64,000 nt of DNA from Chryseobacterium aquaeductus (GCF_905175375.1 NZ_CAJIMS010000001.1:1364001-1428000); one strand, 5' to 3'; numbered from the stretch's first letter, positions 1 to 7,967 are shown. The notes: a model not told the origin generated them from the sequence alone. Program-made: numbers and translations.

Positions 1-322
1 AATTTTCGCCATCAAAACCAAAATCAAATCTTCCGTAAATCGACGGGTGATCTTCTTCCCAGCTTGTAATAATATAATTTCTAAACCATTCCGGAATATT
101 GAATTTGTCCCAAAGATTTTTTTCAATAACATAATCAACAGCCTGAAGGCACATCTGCCACAACTCTGTAGTTGCGTTTTCTATTTTGTTAATTTCTTCT
201 GATGGAAACTCATAGTAATGACTTTCATCCCAGTAAAGTCCTTCCAGCGAATGATAACCGAAGCCAAGGTTTTCAAGCTTATGTTCCCAGTTTTTACGGA
301 ATTGTGATTGTATTCTCTTCAT
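1..322 (-). CDS. Glutathionylspermidine synthase-like ATP-grasp ligase (YgiC/YjfC family), N-terminal part
   Basis: The first 107 codons of a gene that runs off the left edge. The protein begins MKRIQSQFRKNWEHKLENLG and continues with a Trp/Tyr-rich stretch (GYHSLEGLYWDESHYYEF, then FDFGFDGEN near the edge) that matches the start of the pre-ATP-grasp domain of glutathionylspermidine synthase-like proteins. In that family an ATP-grasp domain joins an acid to an amine; the catalytic part lies outside the window, so the substrate cannot be judged. It is third in a minus-strand operon, starting 2 nt after the lipoprotein gene at 325-657. The same pairing (ygiB-ygiC) occurs in enterobacteria, which supports the call. 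Confidence 0.75.
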   Translation of the reverse strand, partial: MKRIQSQFRKNWEHKLENLGFGYHSLEGLYWDESHYYEFPSEEINKIENATTELWQMCLQAVDYVIEKNLWDKFNIPEWFRNYIITSWEEDHPSIYGRFDFGFDGEN

Positions 323-324
323 AA

Positions 325-657
325 TTACGACGATGCTCTGAAACCACTTCTACCCAAACCTCCTCTCACAACATTTCCTTTGTAAGAACTTCTGCCGATA
401 TTCGACTTTGAACTAATGGCGTCACTGTAATATCCCGCTCTTTGATAAGTGCCATTACTGTACGCGCCGTAGGGACGGAATGCATGATACAACAAAAAAC
501 CAGTCATAAAACCATGTGATCTTGAATATGACGCCGTAGTATCTGATCTCATGTAAACTTTTTTCTCTTTTCCCCACTCTTCTTTTGGCTTTTCCTGAGA
601 ACAAGCAGCAAGAATTCCTGTCACGAAAAGCAATTTTATAGAACTAGACTTTTTCAT
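325..657 (-). CDS. YgiB-like small lipoprotein
   Basis: A 110-residue predicted lipoprotein. Residues 1-19 form a signal peptide with the lipobox ILAAC, so Cys19 would be lipidated. The mature part has a short charged stretch followed by a Tyr/Gly/Ser-rich tail (YGAYSNGTYQRAGYYSD, ending GGLGRSGFRASS). This composition and its position directly before a YgiC-like gene resemble E. coli YgiB (DUF1190), although I see no strict motif identity. Its start overlaps the stop of the gene at 657-983 by one base (TAATG), so the two are probably translationally coupled. Role unknown; an envelope partner of the ATP-grasp enzyme is an inference. Confidence 0.65.
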   Translation of the reverse strand: MKKSSSIKLLFVTGILAACSQEKPKEEWGKEKKVYMRSDTTASYSRSHGFMTGFLLYHAFRPYGAYSNGTYQRAGYYSDAISSKSNIGRSSYKGNVVRGGLGRSGFRASS

Positions 658-983
658 TACTGAACGGTTATATAAAATTCGTAATCTTTTTTCACCTTCG
701 TGTTGTGCTCATTACCGCTTTCATCTTCCACAATCTGCAAAGTATCTCCCAAATTTGGAATCGTATCTCTTTTGATAATTTGTTTAAAGAGTTTATTGTT
801 TTTCCAGATTTTGTGTTTCGTAACTAAAACATCTGCCGTATCAATATGCTGTACAGAAAGTTCGGTTTCGATGGCAGATTTTTTATCTACATTTTCCACT
901 TCATCTTCCTTAGATTCCCCTTCGTTACAAGCTGTAACACTCATTAGACTTAAAAGCAAAAGAGCAATTTGAATTTTTCTCAC
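657..983 (-). CDS. Small lipoprotein of unknown function, first gene of the operon
   Basis: A predicted lipoprotein of 108 residues. I place the start at a GTG at 983, not the TTG at 1004: the GTG start gives a clean signal peptide (MRKIQIALLLLSLMSVTAC, lipobox SVTAC), and a minus-strand -7 box (TATTTTTG, 1002-1009) would put the transcription start between the two. The mature protein is acidic at its N-terminus (EGESKEDEVENVDKK) and otherwise has no motif I recognise; it may form a small beta-sheet domain. It is the first of three overlapping or abutting genes leading into the YgiC-like ligase. Confidence 0.65.
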   Translation of the reverse strand: MRKIQIALLLLSLMSVTACNEGESKEDEVENVDKKSAIETELSVQHIDTADVLVTKHKIWKNNKLFKQIIKRDTIPNLGDTLQIVEDESGNEHNTKVKKDYEFYITVQ

Positions 984-1000
984 TTTAATTGTTATTTTTG
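969..1000 (+). promoter_or_regulatory. Promoter of the metallopeptidase gene at 1050
   Basis: TTG at 969-971, a 21-nt spacer, then TATTTTTG at 993-1000. This fits the Bacteroidota sigma-A consensus TTG-N17/23-TAnnTTTG. Transcription would start near 1007, about 43 nt before the ATG at 1050. Confidence 0.7.
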
Positions 1001-1009
1001 ACAAAAATA
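993..1009. promoter_or_regulatory. Palindrome made of two back-to-back -7 boxes
   Basis: The 17-nt sequence TATTTTTGACAAAAATA is a perfect palindrome around one central base. Its left half is the -7 box of the plus-strand gene at 1050. Its right half is an identical box on the minus strand for the lipoprotein operon. I find no good minus-strand -33 element, so the minus promoter is less certain. Confidence 0.5.
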
Positions 1010-1049
1010 TTATTTAATATTTTAAATTTACACATAAAAATAACAAAGT

Positions 1050-1901
1050 ATGAAATGGACAGACGACAGAAGTGGCAACGTTGATGATAGAAGAGGATCT
1101 GGAGGCGGTGGCGCAATTGTAGGTGGCGGTTTAGGAACAATTATCATTGCGGCAATTGTATTTTTTCTTGGAGGAGATCCTTCGGCAATCCTTTCTTCTG
1201 GTGGAAGTTCATCACCAAGAACCGAGCAGCGGGAACTGACGAAAGAAGAACTAAAAATTCGAGATTTTATACAGATGCTTACTGCTGAAAATGAAGAAAC
1301 CTGGACGAAAATCTTCTCAGAAAATAATATGGTGTACCAGCCTGCAAAAGTAGTTCTATTTGAAGCTCAAACACAATCTAATTGTGGAACTGCACAATCT
1401 GCAATGGGACCATTTTATTGCCCTGCAGACCAATCTGTTTACATGGACATGCGTTTTTTCAATGAGCTTCAGCAGAGATTCGGAGCTCAGGTAACAGAAT
1501 TTACTGTTGCTTATGTAATGGCTCACGAAATGGGACATCACGTTCAAAACCTGTTGGGCACTTTAGGAAAAACAGACCAGCTGAGAAGAAGTGGAAAATA
1601 TTCTGAAGAAGAAATGAATAAAGTTTCGGTTGCTACAGAACTTCAGGCCGATTTCTATGCAGGACTTTGGGCAAGATATACAAACGAAAGAGAAAAATTC
1701 TTAGAGCCTGGAGATTTAGAATCTGCAGTCGAAGCAGCAGAAGCTGTGGGTGACGACAATATTCAGCAAAGAACCCAAGGGCAAGTGAATCAGGAAAGTT
1801 TCACACATGGTTCATCGGCACAACGAAAAGAATGGTTTATGAAGGGTTACAACTCCGGAGACATCAAACAAGGAGATACCTTTAATCAACTTTTAAGATA
1901 G
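1050..1901 (+). CDS. YpfJ-family neutral zinc metallopeptidase
   Basis: A 283-residue membrane-anchored metallopeptidase. A short charged N-terminus (MKWTDDRSGNVDDRRG) and a Gly-rich linker lead to one transmembrane helix at about 22-41. The catalytic domain carries the zincin motif HEMGHH at 159-164 (His159, Glu160, His163), and the downstream ELQADFYAGLWA segment supplies further conserved acidic residues. Length and architecture fit the YpfJ / putative neutral zinc metallopeptidase family; the substrate is not known for this family. The gene has its own promoter and ends in a strong terminator shared with the convergent GLPGLI gene. Confidence 0.9.
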   Translation: MKWTDDRSGNVDDRRGSGGGGAIVGGGLGTIIIAAIVFFLGGDPSAILSSGGSSSPRTEQRELTKEELKIRDFIQMLTAENEETWTKIFSENNMVYQPAKVVLFEAQTQSNCGTAQSAMGPFYCPADQSVYMDMRFFNELQQRFGAQVTEFTVAYVMAHEMGHHVQNLLGTLGKTDQLRRSGKYSEEEMNKVSVATELQADFYAGLWARYTNEREKFLEPGDLESAVEAAEAVGDDNIQQRTQGQVNQESFTHGSSAQRKEWFMKGYNSGDIKQGDTFNQLLR

Positions 1902-1902
1902 C

Positions 1903-1938
1903 AAAAAGCCCTGAAGAAATTTCTTCAGGGCTTTTTAT
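1903..1938. terminator. Bidirectional terminator
   Basis: AAAAAGCCCTGAAGAAAT pairs with TTCTTCAGGGCTTTTT, giving a stem of about 14 bp with A and T tracts on the two sides. It lies between convergent genes (stop at 1901, minus-strand stop at 1944). Confidence 0.9.
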
Positions 1939-1943
1939 TTTAT

Positions 1944-2768
1944 TTATTTCAGCTCAATAGGATTGCTGTTTTTCTTTGCCTCTTCTTTTACTCGTTCTTC
2001 CATTCTTTTTCTCATCTCGGCAGGATTTTGATTTCCTCCGCCACGATTTCCCATTCTTGGTCCGCCTCCGCCTTGACTCATAAATGACATCGGATCGGTT
2101 TTAAATTTTTCCTGCTGTTTTACGTAATCTGTTCTTTTTACTTTTACCACATTTCCAAATGTAGCCAGTGCAGGAAAATCTGAAATTTTATAATTTTTCA
2201 TTAAATCGAAAGAATAATCTCCCTTAGCATCTTCAGCTTTCACCACCAAACCGGGAAGTCCGCTGAATTTGTAAGGTCCGTCCTGATAAGGAAGATCTGT
2301 CGTGAACCATGCCGTCCATTTTCTTCCTGCAAAATCAGTTTCTGCTTTCTGAACTTTATATTCACCGATCTTTGTGGTTTCCTGTAAAATTTTCCAGTCT
2401 AAAGGACGGTCTTCTTCATAAGAATATTGATCTCTGCCAAGACGGTCTTTATAAAATATTTTCTGGTTTTTTTTATCTTTTTCAATCGAATAATTGATGT
2501 TCGTTCTCAAACTTTCCATTTGATCTCTGTTAAAACCTCTCGCTCCACCGCTTTGACGATTAGCCTGCATCACAGAATCTCTTTTGATTCTGTTTTCAGA
2601 ATAAAACACAGATTTTTCTGCAGAAATATCCAAATATGCATTTTCAGTTTTTATGTCATTTTTATTACTTGCATCAGGTTTCATTGTTACTTGGTAAACA
2701 AATCTATTGGTTTGCGCAAAAGCAGTCTGCATAAGCAAGATAATTGCTAATATTACTAGTTTTTTCAT
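1944..2768 (-). CDS. GLPGLI family secreted protein
   Basis: A 274-residue exported protein. The signal peptide (MKKLVILAIILLMQTAFAQ) ends at about residue 19. The defining GLPGLV motif sits at 170-175, preceded by the family's WxAWFTTDLPYQDGPYKF segment. The C-terminal third has a Gly/Met/Arg-rich low-complexity stretch (SQGGGGPRMGNRGGGNQNP) before a charged helix. The GLPGLI family is restricted to Bacteroidota, is predicted to be periplasmic and has no known activity. It is monocistronic and convergent with the metallopeptidase gene. Confidence 0.9.
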   Translation of the reverse strand: MKKLVILAIILLMQTAFAQTNRFVYQVTMKPDASNKNDIKTENAYLDISAEKSVFYSENRIKRDSVMQANRQSGGARGFNRDQMESLRTNINYSIEKDKKNQKIFYKDRLGRDQYSYEEDRPLDWKILQETTKIGEYKVQKAETDFAGRKWTAWFTTDLPYQDGPYKFSGLPGLVVKAEDAKGDYSFDLMKNYKISDFPALATFGNVVKVKRTDYVKQQEKFKTDPMSFMSQGGGGPRMGNRGGGNQNPAEMRKRMEERVKEEAKKNSNPIELK

Positions 2769-2875
2769 GTTTTTTAATATATAGTTTTGATTTTAAATCT
2801 ACCTCAAAGTTAAATCATCGATGATATAAATCGATAAAATAAAAACGTCGATTTTTATATACTGATTATTGTTCG

Positions 2876-2883
2876 TATTTTTG
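2876..2883 (+). promoter_or_regulatory. Probable -7 element of the suf operon
   Basis: TATTTTTG lies 28 nt before the sufA ATG. No exact TTG is present at the expected distance. Just upstream, 2815-2858 is rich in ATCGAT-type short palindromes (TCATCGATGA at 2815-2824, ATCGAT and GTCGAT further on) and could hold an operator; this is a guess. Confidence 0.5.
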
Positions 2884-2911
2884 CACTATTAAATCATTCT
2901 AAATAAATACA

Positions 2912-3241
2912 ATGATAAAAGTTTCAGATCATGCTAAGGAAAAAGCCATTCAACTGATGACAGAAGATGGTTTTAATCCGGCAGAAGATTATATAAGAGT
3001 TGGGGTAAAGAGCGGAGGTTGTTCTGGTTTGGAATATGTTTTGGGTTTTGACAACAAAAAAACAGATACCGATCAGATTTTCGAAGACAATAACATCAAA
3101 ATTGTGGTAGAAAAAAAATCTATTCTTTATTTAGCAGGTACTATCCTCGAATACTCAGGTGGATTGAATGGAAAAGGATTTGTTTTTAACAATCCTAATG
3201 CAGCCAGAACGTGTGGTTGTGGTGAGAGTTTTTCTTTGTAA
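2912..3241 (+). CDS. sufA: A-type Fe-S cluster carrier
   Basis: A 109-residue HesB/IscA/SufA-type protein that carries nascent Fe-S clusters from the SufBCD scaffold to client proteins. The three ligand cysteines are present: Cys37 in KSGGCSGLEY and the C-terminal CGC pair at 101 and 103. Length is normal for the family. It is the first gene of the suf cluster; a promoter element lies 28 nt upstream and sufB follows after a degraded accessory gene. The sufA name rests on the operon context, since sequence alone does not separate SufA from ErpA or IscA. Confidence 0.9.
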   Translation: MIKVSDHAKEKAIQLMTEDGFNPAEDYIRVGVKSGGCSGLEYVLGFDNKKTDTDQIFEDNNIKIVVEKKSILYLAGTILEYSGGLNGKGFVFNNPNAARTCGCGESFSL

Positions 3242-3250
3242 GAATTAAAA

Positions 3251-3676
3251 GATTTAGAAATTTAGAAATTTTTATGACACTTTCATTTGAAAATTTTCCG
3301 ATATACAAAAAGGCAATTTCATTTACAGTCAAAATTTTTAAAATTCTTGAGAATGAAAATCTTCAAAGAGAGTTTTCACTTAAAGACCAACTAAAAAGAG
3401 CTACTTTATTATCAATAACGATAATATTGCAGAATGCTCAGAATATGGCAGTAATAAACAATTTATCAGATTTCTTTGGATAGCAAAAGGAAGTTGTGCA
3501 GAAGTTAGAAATATGTTATTTGTTTTATATAGTTTAGAGAAAATCAACAGTGAAATTTTTAATACACTTAATAACGAGTGTTTAGAAATAACAAAAGAGA
3601 TTTTCCATTTTATAAAATATCTTGAAAAGAGCACTTTGGGCATTAAGTAATCTCTAAATTACTTAATTTCTAAATC
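3251..3676. repeat. 12-bp inverted repeat flanking the four-helix-bundle pseudogene
   Basis: GATTTAGAAATT at 3251-3262 and its exact reverse complement AATTTCTAAATC at 3665-3676 bracket the pseudogene at 3274-3650. The sequence is AT-rich, so chance is possible, but symmetric placement outside both gene ends suggests cassette boundaries. Confidence 0.5.
3274..3650 (+). pseudogene. Four-helix-bundle (S23/IVS-encoded) protein, frameshifted
   Basis: The first part reads MTLSFENFPIYKKAISFTVK through LKDQLKRATLLSIT, the typical start of the S23-like four-helix-bundle family. The frame then shifts near 3420. In another frame the family continues as DNIAECSEYGSNKQFIRFLW, AKGSCAEVRNMLFVLYSLEK and ends ...LEKSTLGIK with a stop at 3648-3650. 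The expected junction RATLSI(S/T)NNIAE is broken by a net change of one or two bases. The usual EGF of the NIAEGF motif reads ECS, suggesting further decay. These genes have no settled function and are often found inserted in unrelated loci. Here it separates sufA from sufB. Confidence 0.8.
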
Positions 3677-3688
3677 TACTAATAAATT

Positions 3689-5137
3689 ATGAGTAAATAT
3701 ACTGAAGACGACTTAAGAGTCGATTTAGAAAATCAAAAATACGAATTCGGCTGGGAAACGATACTCGAATACGAAGATTTCCCAACTGGTTTAAACGAAG
3801 ACATCGTCCGTGCTATTTCTGCTAAAAAAGAAGAACCGGAATGGATGACAGAATGGCGTTTGGAATCTTTTAAAATTTGGTTAAAAATGACGGAGCCTGA
3901 ATGGGCAAACATCAAATACACAAAACCAGATTTTCAGGCGATCAAATATTACGCTGCACCGAAAGCTAAACCAGAATTGGCAAGCTTAGATGAAGTGGAT
4001 CCTGAATTATTGGCAACTTTCGCCAAATTAGGAATCAACATCGAAGAACAGAAAAGACTTTCAAATGTTGCTGTTGATATTGTAATAGATTCTATCTCTG
4101 TAAAAACAACTTTTCAGGACACTTTAGCAGAAAAAGGAATTATTTTCTGTTCAATTTCCGAAGCGATTAAAAATCATCCGGATTTGGTAAGAAAATATCT
4201 TGGAAAAGTAGTTCCTAGAGGCGATAACTTCTATGCAGCATTAAATTCCGCAGTATTTTCTGACGGAAGTTTCTGCTATATTCCAAAAGGGGTAAGATGT
4301 CCGATGGAATTATCAACCTATTTCCGTATCAATCAGTCAGGAACAGGTCAGTTTGAAAGAACACTTGTGATCGCAGATGAAGGAAGTTATGTTTCTTACC
4401 TTGAAGGATGTACAGCTCCATCCAGAGACGAAAATCAGCTTCACGCAGCAGTTGTAGAATTAATTGCTTTAGATAATGCTGAAATTAAATATTCAACTGT
4501 TCAGAACTGGTATCCGGGAAATGAAGAAGGCAAAGGTGGTGTTTTCAACTTTGTAACCAAAAGAGGATTGTGCGAAACCAAAGCAAAAATCTCATGGACT
4601 CAGGTAGAAACTGGTTCTGCTATAACATGGAAATATCCTTCTTGTATCTTAAAAGGTGACGGTTCTATCGGTGAGTTCTACTCTATTGCGGTAACCAACA
4701 ATCATCAATATGCCGATACAGGTACAAAGATGATTCACATCGGTAAGAATACAAAATCAACGATTATCTCTAAAGGAATTTCTGCAGGAAAATCTCAAAA
4801 TTCATACAGAGGATTGGTAAAAGTGATGCCTTCTGCAAAGGGAGCAAGAAACTTCTCACAGTGTGACTCATTATTGATGGGTAACGAATGTGGAGCGCAT
4901 ACTTTCCCATATATTGAAATTAAAGATCCTACAGCACAACTAGAACATGAAGCTACTACTTCAAAAATCGGTGAAGATCAGATTTTCTACTGTAACCAAA
5001 GAGGTATTGATACAGAAAGAGCAATTGCTTTGATTGTCAATGGTTTCAGTAAAGAAGTTTTAAATAAATTACCAATGGAATTTGCCATTGAAGCTCAAAA
5101 ATTACTTGAGATTTCTTTGGAAGGTTCTGTAGGATAA
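3689..5137 (+). CDS. sufB: Fe-S cluster assembly scaffold subunit SufB
   Basis: A 482-residue SufB. Together with SufC and SufD it forms the SufBC2D scaffold on which Fe-S clusters are built in the cytoplasm. The right-handed beta-helix core is recognisable ([20 protein letters not shown], then [17 protein letters not shown]). The conserved C-terminal segment [19 protein letters not shown] contains Cys435, at the place of the SufB cysteine implicated in cluster assembly. Length is normal. It begins 38 nt after the upstream pseudogene. The plus strand between sufB and sufC is again interrupted by an accessory gene. Confidence 0.97.
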   Translation: MSKYTEDDLRVDLENQKYEFGWETILEYEDFPTGLNEDIVRAISAKKEEPEWMTEWRLESFKIWLKMTEPEWANIKYTKPDFQAIKYYAAPKAKPELASLDEVDPELLATFAKLGINIEEQKRLSNVAVDIVIDSISVKTTFQDTLAEKGIIFCSISEAIKNHPDLVRKYLGKVVPRGDNFYAALNSAVFSDGSFCYIPKGVRCPMELSTYFRINQSGTGQFERTLVIADEGSYVSYLEGCTAPSRDENQLHAAVVELIALDNAEIKYSTVQNWYPGNEEGKGGVFNFVTKRGLCETKAKISWTQVETGSAITWKYPSCILKGDGSIGEFYSIAVTNNHQYADTGTKMIHIGKNTKSTIISKGISAGKSQNSYRGLVKVMPSAKGARNFSQCDSLLMGNECGAHTFPYIEIKDPTAQLEHEATTSKIGEDQIFYCNQRGIDTERAIALIVNGFSKEVLNKLPMEFAIEAQKLLEISLEGSVG

Positions 5138-5247
5138 TCTTTAAACGCAAAGCGAGACAAAGTTTTTTTTTAATTGTTTGAAAACATTTTAAAGTAAAAC
5201 AAAGCCGCTAAAGCTTAAAGAAGTAATTTAATTTCATTTCATATTTG

Positions 5248-5265
5248 ACTTGTTTATCTTTGCGA
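5248..5265 (+). promoter_or_regulatory. Promoter-like direct repeat, copy 1
   Basis: ACTTGTTTATCTTTGCGA contains a -7 box (TATCTTTG, 5255-5262) 14 nt before the GxxExxY ATG. A near-copy, ACTTGTTTAACCTTGCGA (16 of 18 identical), lies at 5721-5738 just before sufC. The two copies bracket the accessory gene. Confidence 0.6.
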
Positions 5266-5276
5266 AAAACAAATAG

Positions 5277-5656
5277 ATGACAGAAAATGAAATTTCAAAG
5301 ATTGTATTTGAAAGTGAATTAAAGATTCACAGACAAATTGGAGTTGGATTATTTGAGAGCGTTTATGAAGAATGCTTACATTATGAAATTCAAAAATCTG
5401 GTTTAAAAGTAGAAAGACAAAAGTTTTTAGATATCAATTATGATGAATTACTGATACCTAAAGCTTTTAAAATGGACTTACTTATTGAAAACAAAGTAGT
5501 CTTAGAGATTAAATCCGTAGAAAGCCTAAACAGCTTTCACGCTTCTCAACTAAAAATTATTTAAGATTGGGAAATTATAGACTGGGAATGTTATTGAATT
5601 TTAATTCTCCGTTATTTAAAGATGGTGTGAAAAGAATTGCAAATGGCCTAAGCTAA
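5277..5656 (+). pseudogene. GxxExxY protein, frameshifted in an A-tract
   Basis: The first 95 codons encode a typical GxxExxY protein: IHRQIGVGLFESVYEECL with the name-giving G-LFESVY, then MDLLIENKVVLEIKSVESL. The frame breaks at a run of five A at about 5552-5556. Reading through with one extra A restores the family ending YLRLGNYRLGMLLNFNSPLF, then KDGVKRIANGLS and a stop at 5654-5656. So one A has probably been lost, either in the organism or by a sequencing error in a homopolymer. GxxExxY proteins have a PD-(D/E)XK-like core and no agreed role. It has its own -7 box and sits between sufB and sufC. Confidence 0.8.
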
Positions 5657-5720
5657 TTGTATTTCGAAAATAAGTGAAACGCCTTTGTATAAATTAAAAA
5701 AATATCCGCAATTAAATAAA

Positions 5721-5738
5721 ACTTGTTTAACCTTGCGA
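5721..5738 (+). promoter_or_regulatory. Promoter-like direct repeat, copy 2
   Basis: ACTTGTTTAACCTTGCGA, 16 of 18 identical to 5248-5265, ends 17 nt before the sufC ATG. The change TATCTTTG to TAACCTTG weakens the -7 box, but it may still start transcription of sufCD. Confidence 0.5.
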
Positions 5739-5755
5739 TAAATTATAACAACAGA

Positions 5756-6499
5756 ATGTTAAATATTAAAAACTTACATGCCAGAATTGAAGATGGCGCA
5801 CAAATATTAAAAGGTATCAATCTTGAAATAAAGCCTGGCGAAGTTCATGCGATCATGGGACCCAACGGAGCAGGAAAATCTACTCTTTCTTCTGTGATTG
5901 CAGGGAAAGAAGATTACGAAGTAACGGAAGGTGAAATCCTTTTTCAAGGTGAAAACATTATTGAAGATGCTCCTGAAGAAAGAGCTCACAAAGGAATTTT
6001 CCTTTCATTTCAATATCCGGTAGAAATTCCGGGAGTTTCTGTGACGAACTTCATAAAAGCTGCTTTAAACGAAAACAGAAAAGCAAACGGATTTGAAGAT
6101 ATGCCTGCAAAAGAAATGCTGGCAATGATTCGTGAGAAATCTGAGAAATTAGGAATTAAAAAAGATTTCCTTTCAAGATCATTGAACGAAGGATTTTCGG
6201 GAGGTGAAAAGAAAAGAAATGAGATTTTCCAGATGATGATGCTGAATCCTAAATTGGCGATTCTTGACGAAACCGATTCAGGATTGGATATCGATGCTTT
6301 GAGAATCGTTGCAGATGGTGTAAACCAATTTAAAAATGAAGGAAATGCAGTGCTTTTGATTACGCATTATCAGAGATTGCTGAATTATATTGAGCCTGAT
6401 TATGTACACGTTTTAGCGAACGGAAAAATCATTAAGACAGGTGATAAATCTTTAGCTTTAGAACTGGAAGCAAAAGGGTACGATTGGCTTTTGAATTAA
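5756..6499 (+). CDS. sufC: Fe-S cluster assembly ATPase SufC
   Basis: A 247-residue cytosolic ABC-type ATPase that powers the SufBC2D scaffold. Walker A GPNGAGKST is at 35-43; the signature SGGEKKRNEI and Walker B LAILDETDSGLD are intact, as is the switch histidine (LLITHYQRLL). A longer reading from a TTG at 5723 would add MFNLAINYNNR, but SufC proteins normally begin MLxIKNLHA, so the ATG at 5756 is preferred. The ATG lies 17 nt after a promoter-like repeat, so sufCD may be partly transcribed independently of sufAB. Confidence 0.96.
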   Translation: MLNIKNLHARIEDGAQILKGINLEIKPGEVHAIMGPNGAGKSTLSSVIAGKEDYEVTEGEILFQGENIIEDAPEERAHKGIFLSFQYPVEIPGVSVTNFIKAALNENRKANGFEDMPAKEMLAMIREKSEKLGIKKDFLSRSLNEGFSGGEKKRNEIFQMMMLNPKLAILDETDSGLDIDALRIVADGVNQFKNEGNAVLLITHYQRLLNYIEPDYVHVLANGKIIKTGDKSLALELEAKGYDWLLN

Positions 6500-6546
6500 T
6501 TTAAAGATTTAAAGCATTTAAAAAAATTAAAAAATTAAACGCAATC

Positions 6547-6588
6547 TTTGTCATTCCCTAGGAATCTAAACTCCTCGTCATTGACAAA
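6547..6588. repeat. Short copy of the GTTTGTCATTCC palindromic repeat
   Basis: Begins TTTGTCATTCCCTAGGAATC and ends TTGACAAA, so the outer arms TTTGTCA/TGACAAA pair. It is a shortened relative of the copies at 41433-41501 and 61339-61413. It sits between sufC and sufD. Confidence 0.6.
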
Positions 6589-6602
6589 TAAACGTTCAAA
6601 TA

Positions 6603-7910
6603 ATGAGTTTAAACGAACAAATTTTAACGAATCATACAGAGTTCCTCAATACACTTCGCCACCGTTTTTTGGACGAAAACAGGATTAAGGCTCTAGCAAA
6701 ATTTGCTGAATTAGGTTTTCCTACCAAGAAAGACGAAGAATACAAGTATACCAACATCAAAGAAATCACGGAAAAAGAGTATAATTTTTTCCCGAAAGAA
6801 AGTCACAACATCACCAAAGAACAGCTTGATGAGCTGCATTTGGGAGAAGAAAATTTTGACTGGATTGTCTTTGTAAATGGTCAGCTTCGCAAAGAGCTTT
6901 CAAACATTTCTATCGAAAATGCAGAATTTTTATCTTTCAATTACGCTTTGAATGATGAGAATCACAAAGATGTTTTTGATAAATATTTTAATACGATCGC
7001 TGCAGAAGATTTAGCTTTTACCAACTTAAACCAGGCATATTGCAAATACGGATTTTTCTTGAAAGTTCCGAAAAATGTGATTATCGAAAAACCGATCCAC
7101 GTTTTTTACCTTTCTCAAAATCAGGAAGAAAACACATTCTACAATACAAGAAATTTATTGATTGTAGAAGAAGGTGCAAAAGTAGAAATCATCGAAAGTC
7201 ATCATAATTTTGATGAGAGTTTTGTGTTTACTAATTCGGTTACTGAAATTTTCACTTACCAGAATGCAAAAGCAGACTGGCACAAAATTCAGAATGACAG
7301 TGACACTTCTTATTTAGTGGATCATACTTTCGCAAAACAGGAAAGAGACAGCTTAACGACTGTAAATACGTTCACATTCGGAGGGAAAATCATCAGAAAT
7401 AATCTTGATTTTATTCATAATGGAGAAAACATCAACTCTTTCATGAATGGAATCACCATTATTGGTAAAGATCAGCTGGTAGATCACCACACGGCGGTTC
7501 ATCACAATACTCCGAACTGTCAGAGTTACCAGAATTACAAAGGTATTTACAAAGATAGATCTCACGGAGTTTTCAATGGGAAAGTTTTTGTAAATAAGAT
7601 TGCTCAAAAAACCAATGCTTATCAGCAAAACAACAACGTTTTATTGAGCGAAGGAGCTAAGATTGACACGAAGCCTCAATTGGAGATTTTCGCAGATGAT
7701 GTGAAGTGTTCTCACGGTTGTACGGTTGGCCAATTGAATAAGGATGCTTTGTTCTACTTAAGAGCAAGAGGAATCTCTAAAAAAGAAGCACAGGCATTGT
7801 TGCTTTACGCTTTCGCCAATGACGCAATGCAGAATATCGACATTGAGCCATTAAAAGTAAAAATCGAGCAACTTTTAGCCGAAAAACTTGAAGTTACGAT
7901 GGAATTTTAA
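6603..7910 (+). CDS. sufD: Fe-S cluster assembly protein SufD
   Basis: A 435-residue SufD, the SufB paralogue that completes the SufBC2D scaffold and is linked to iron entry. The N-terminal helical part has the family's GFPTKKDEEYKYTNI segment. The beta-helix region follows, then the conserved DDVKCSHGCTVGQLNKDALF (about residues 366-385) and FYLRARGISKKEAQALLL motifs near the C-terminus. It is the last gene of the cluster: a terminator follows and no sufS or sufE is nearby, so the cysteine desulfurase must be encoded elsewhere. The 103-nt gap from sufC carries a dispersed repeat. Confidence 0.96.
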   Translation: MSLNEQILTNHTEFLNTLRHRFLDENRIKALAKFAELGFPTKKDEEYKYTNIKEITEKEYNFFPKESHNITKEQLDELHLGEENFDWIVFVNGQLRKELSNISIENAEFLSFNYALNDENHKDVFDKYFNTIAAEDLAFTNLNQAYCKYGFFLKVPKNVIIEKPIHVFYLSQNQEENTFYNTRNLLIVEEGAKVEIIESHHNFDESFVFTNSVTEIFTYQNAKADWHKIQNDSDTSYLVDHTFAKQERDSLTTVNTFTFGGKIIRNNLDFIHNGENINSFMNGITIIGKDQLVDHHTAVHHNTPNCQSYQNYKGIYKDRSHGVFNGKVFVNKIAQKTNAYQQNNNVLLSEGAKIDTKPQLEIFADDVKCSHGCTVGQLNKDALFYLRARGISKKEAQALLLYAFANDAMQNIDIEPLKVKIEQLLAEKLEVTMEF

Positions 7911-7926
7911 ATTTTCATTTAATATA

Positions 7927-7967
7927 AAAAAAGAAGCACCTCAAATTGAAGTGCTTTCTTTTTTTTG
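7927..7967. terminator. Terminator after sufD
   Basis: GAAGCAC-CTCAAATTGAA-GTGCTTTC hairpin with an A tract before and a run of nine T after, in the convergent gap between sufD and the DUF3078 gene. It can work in both directions. Confidence 0.85.

Noticed and set aside
3274..3483. Short intact gene of 69 codons
   Set aside because: The sequence leaves the family pattern at codon 50, while the pattern continues in another frame to 3650, so it is a frameshifted gene.
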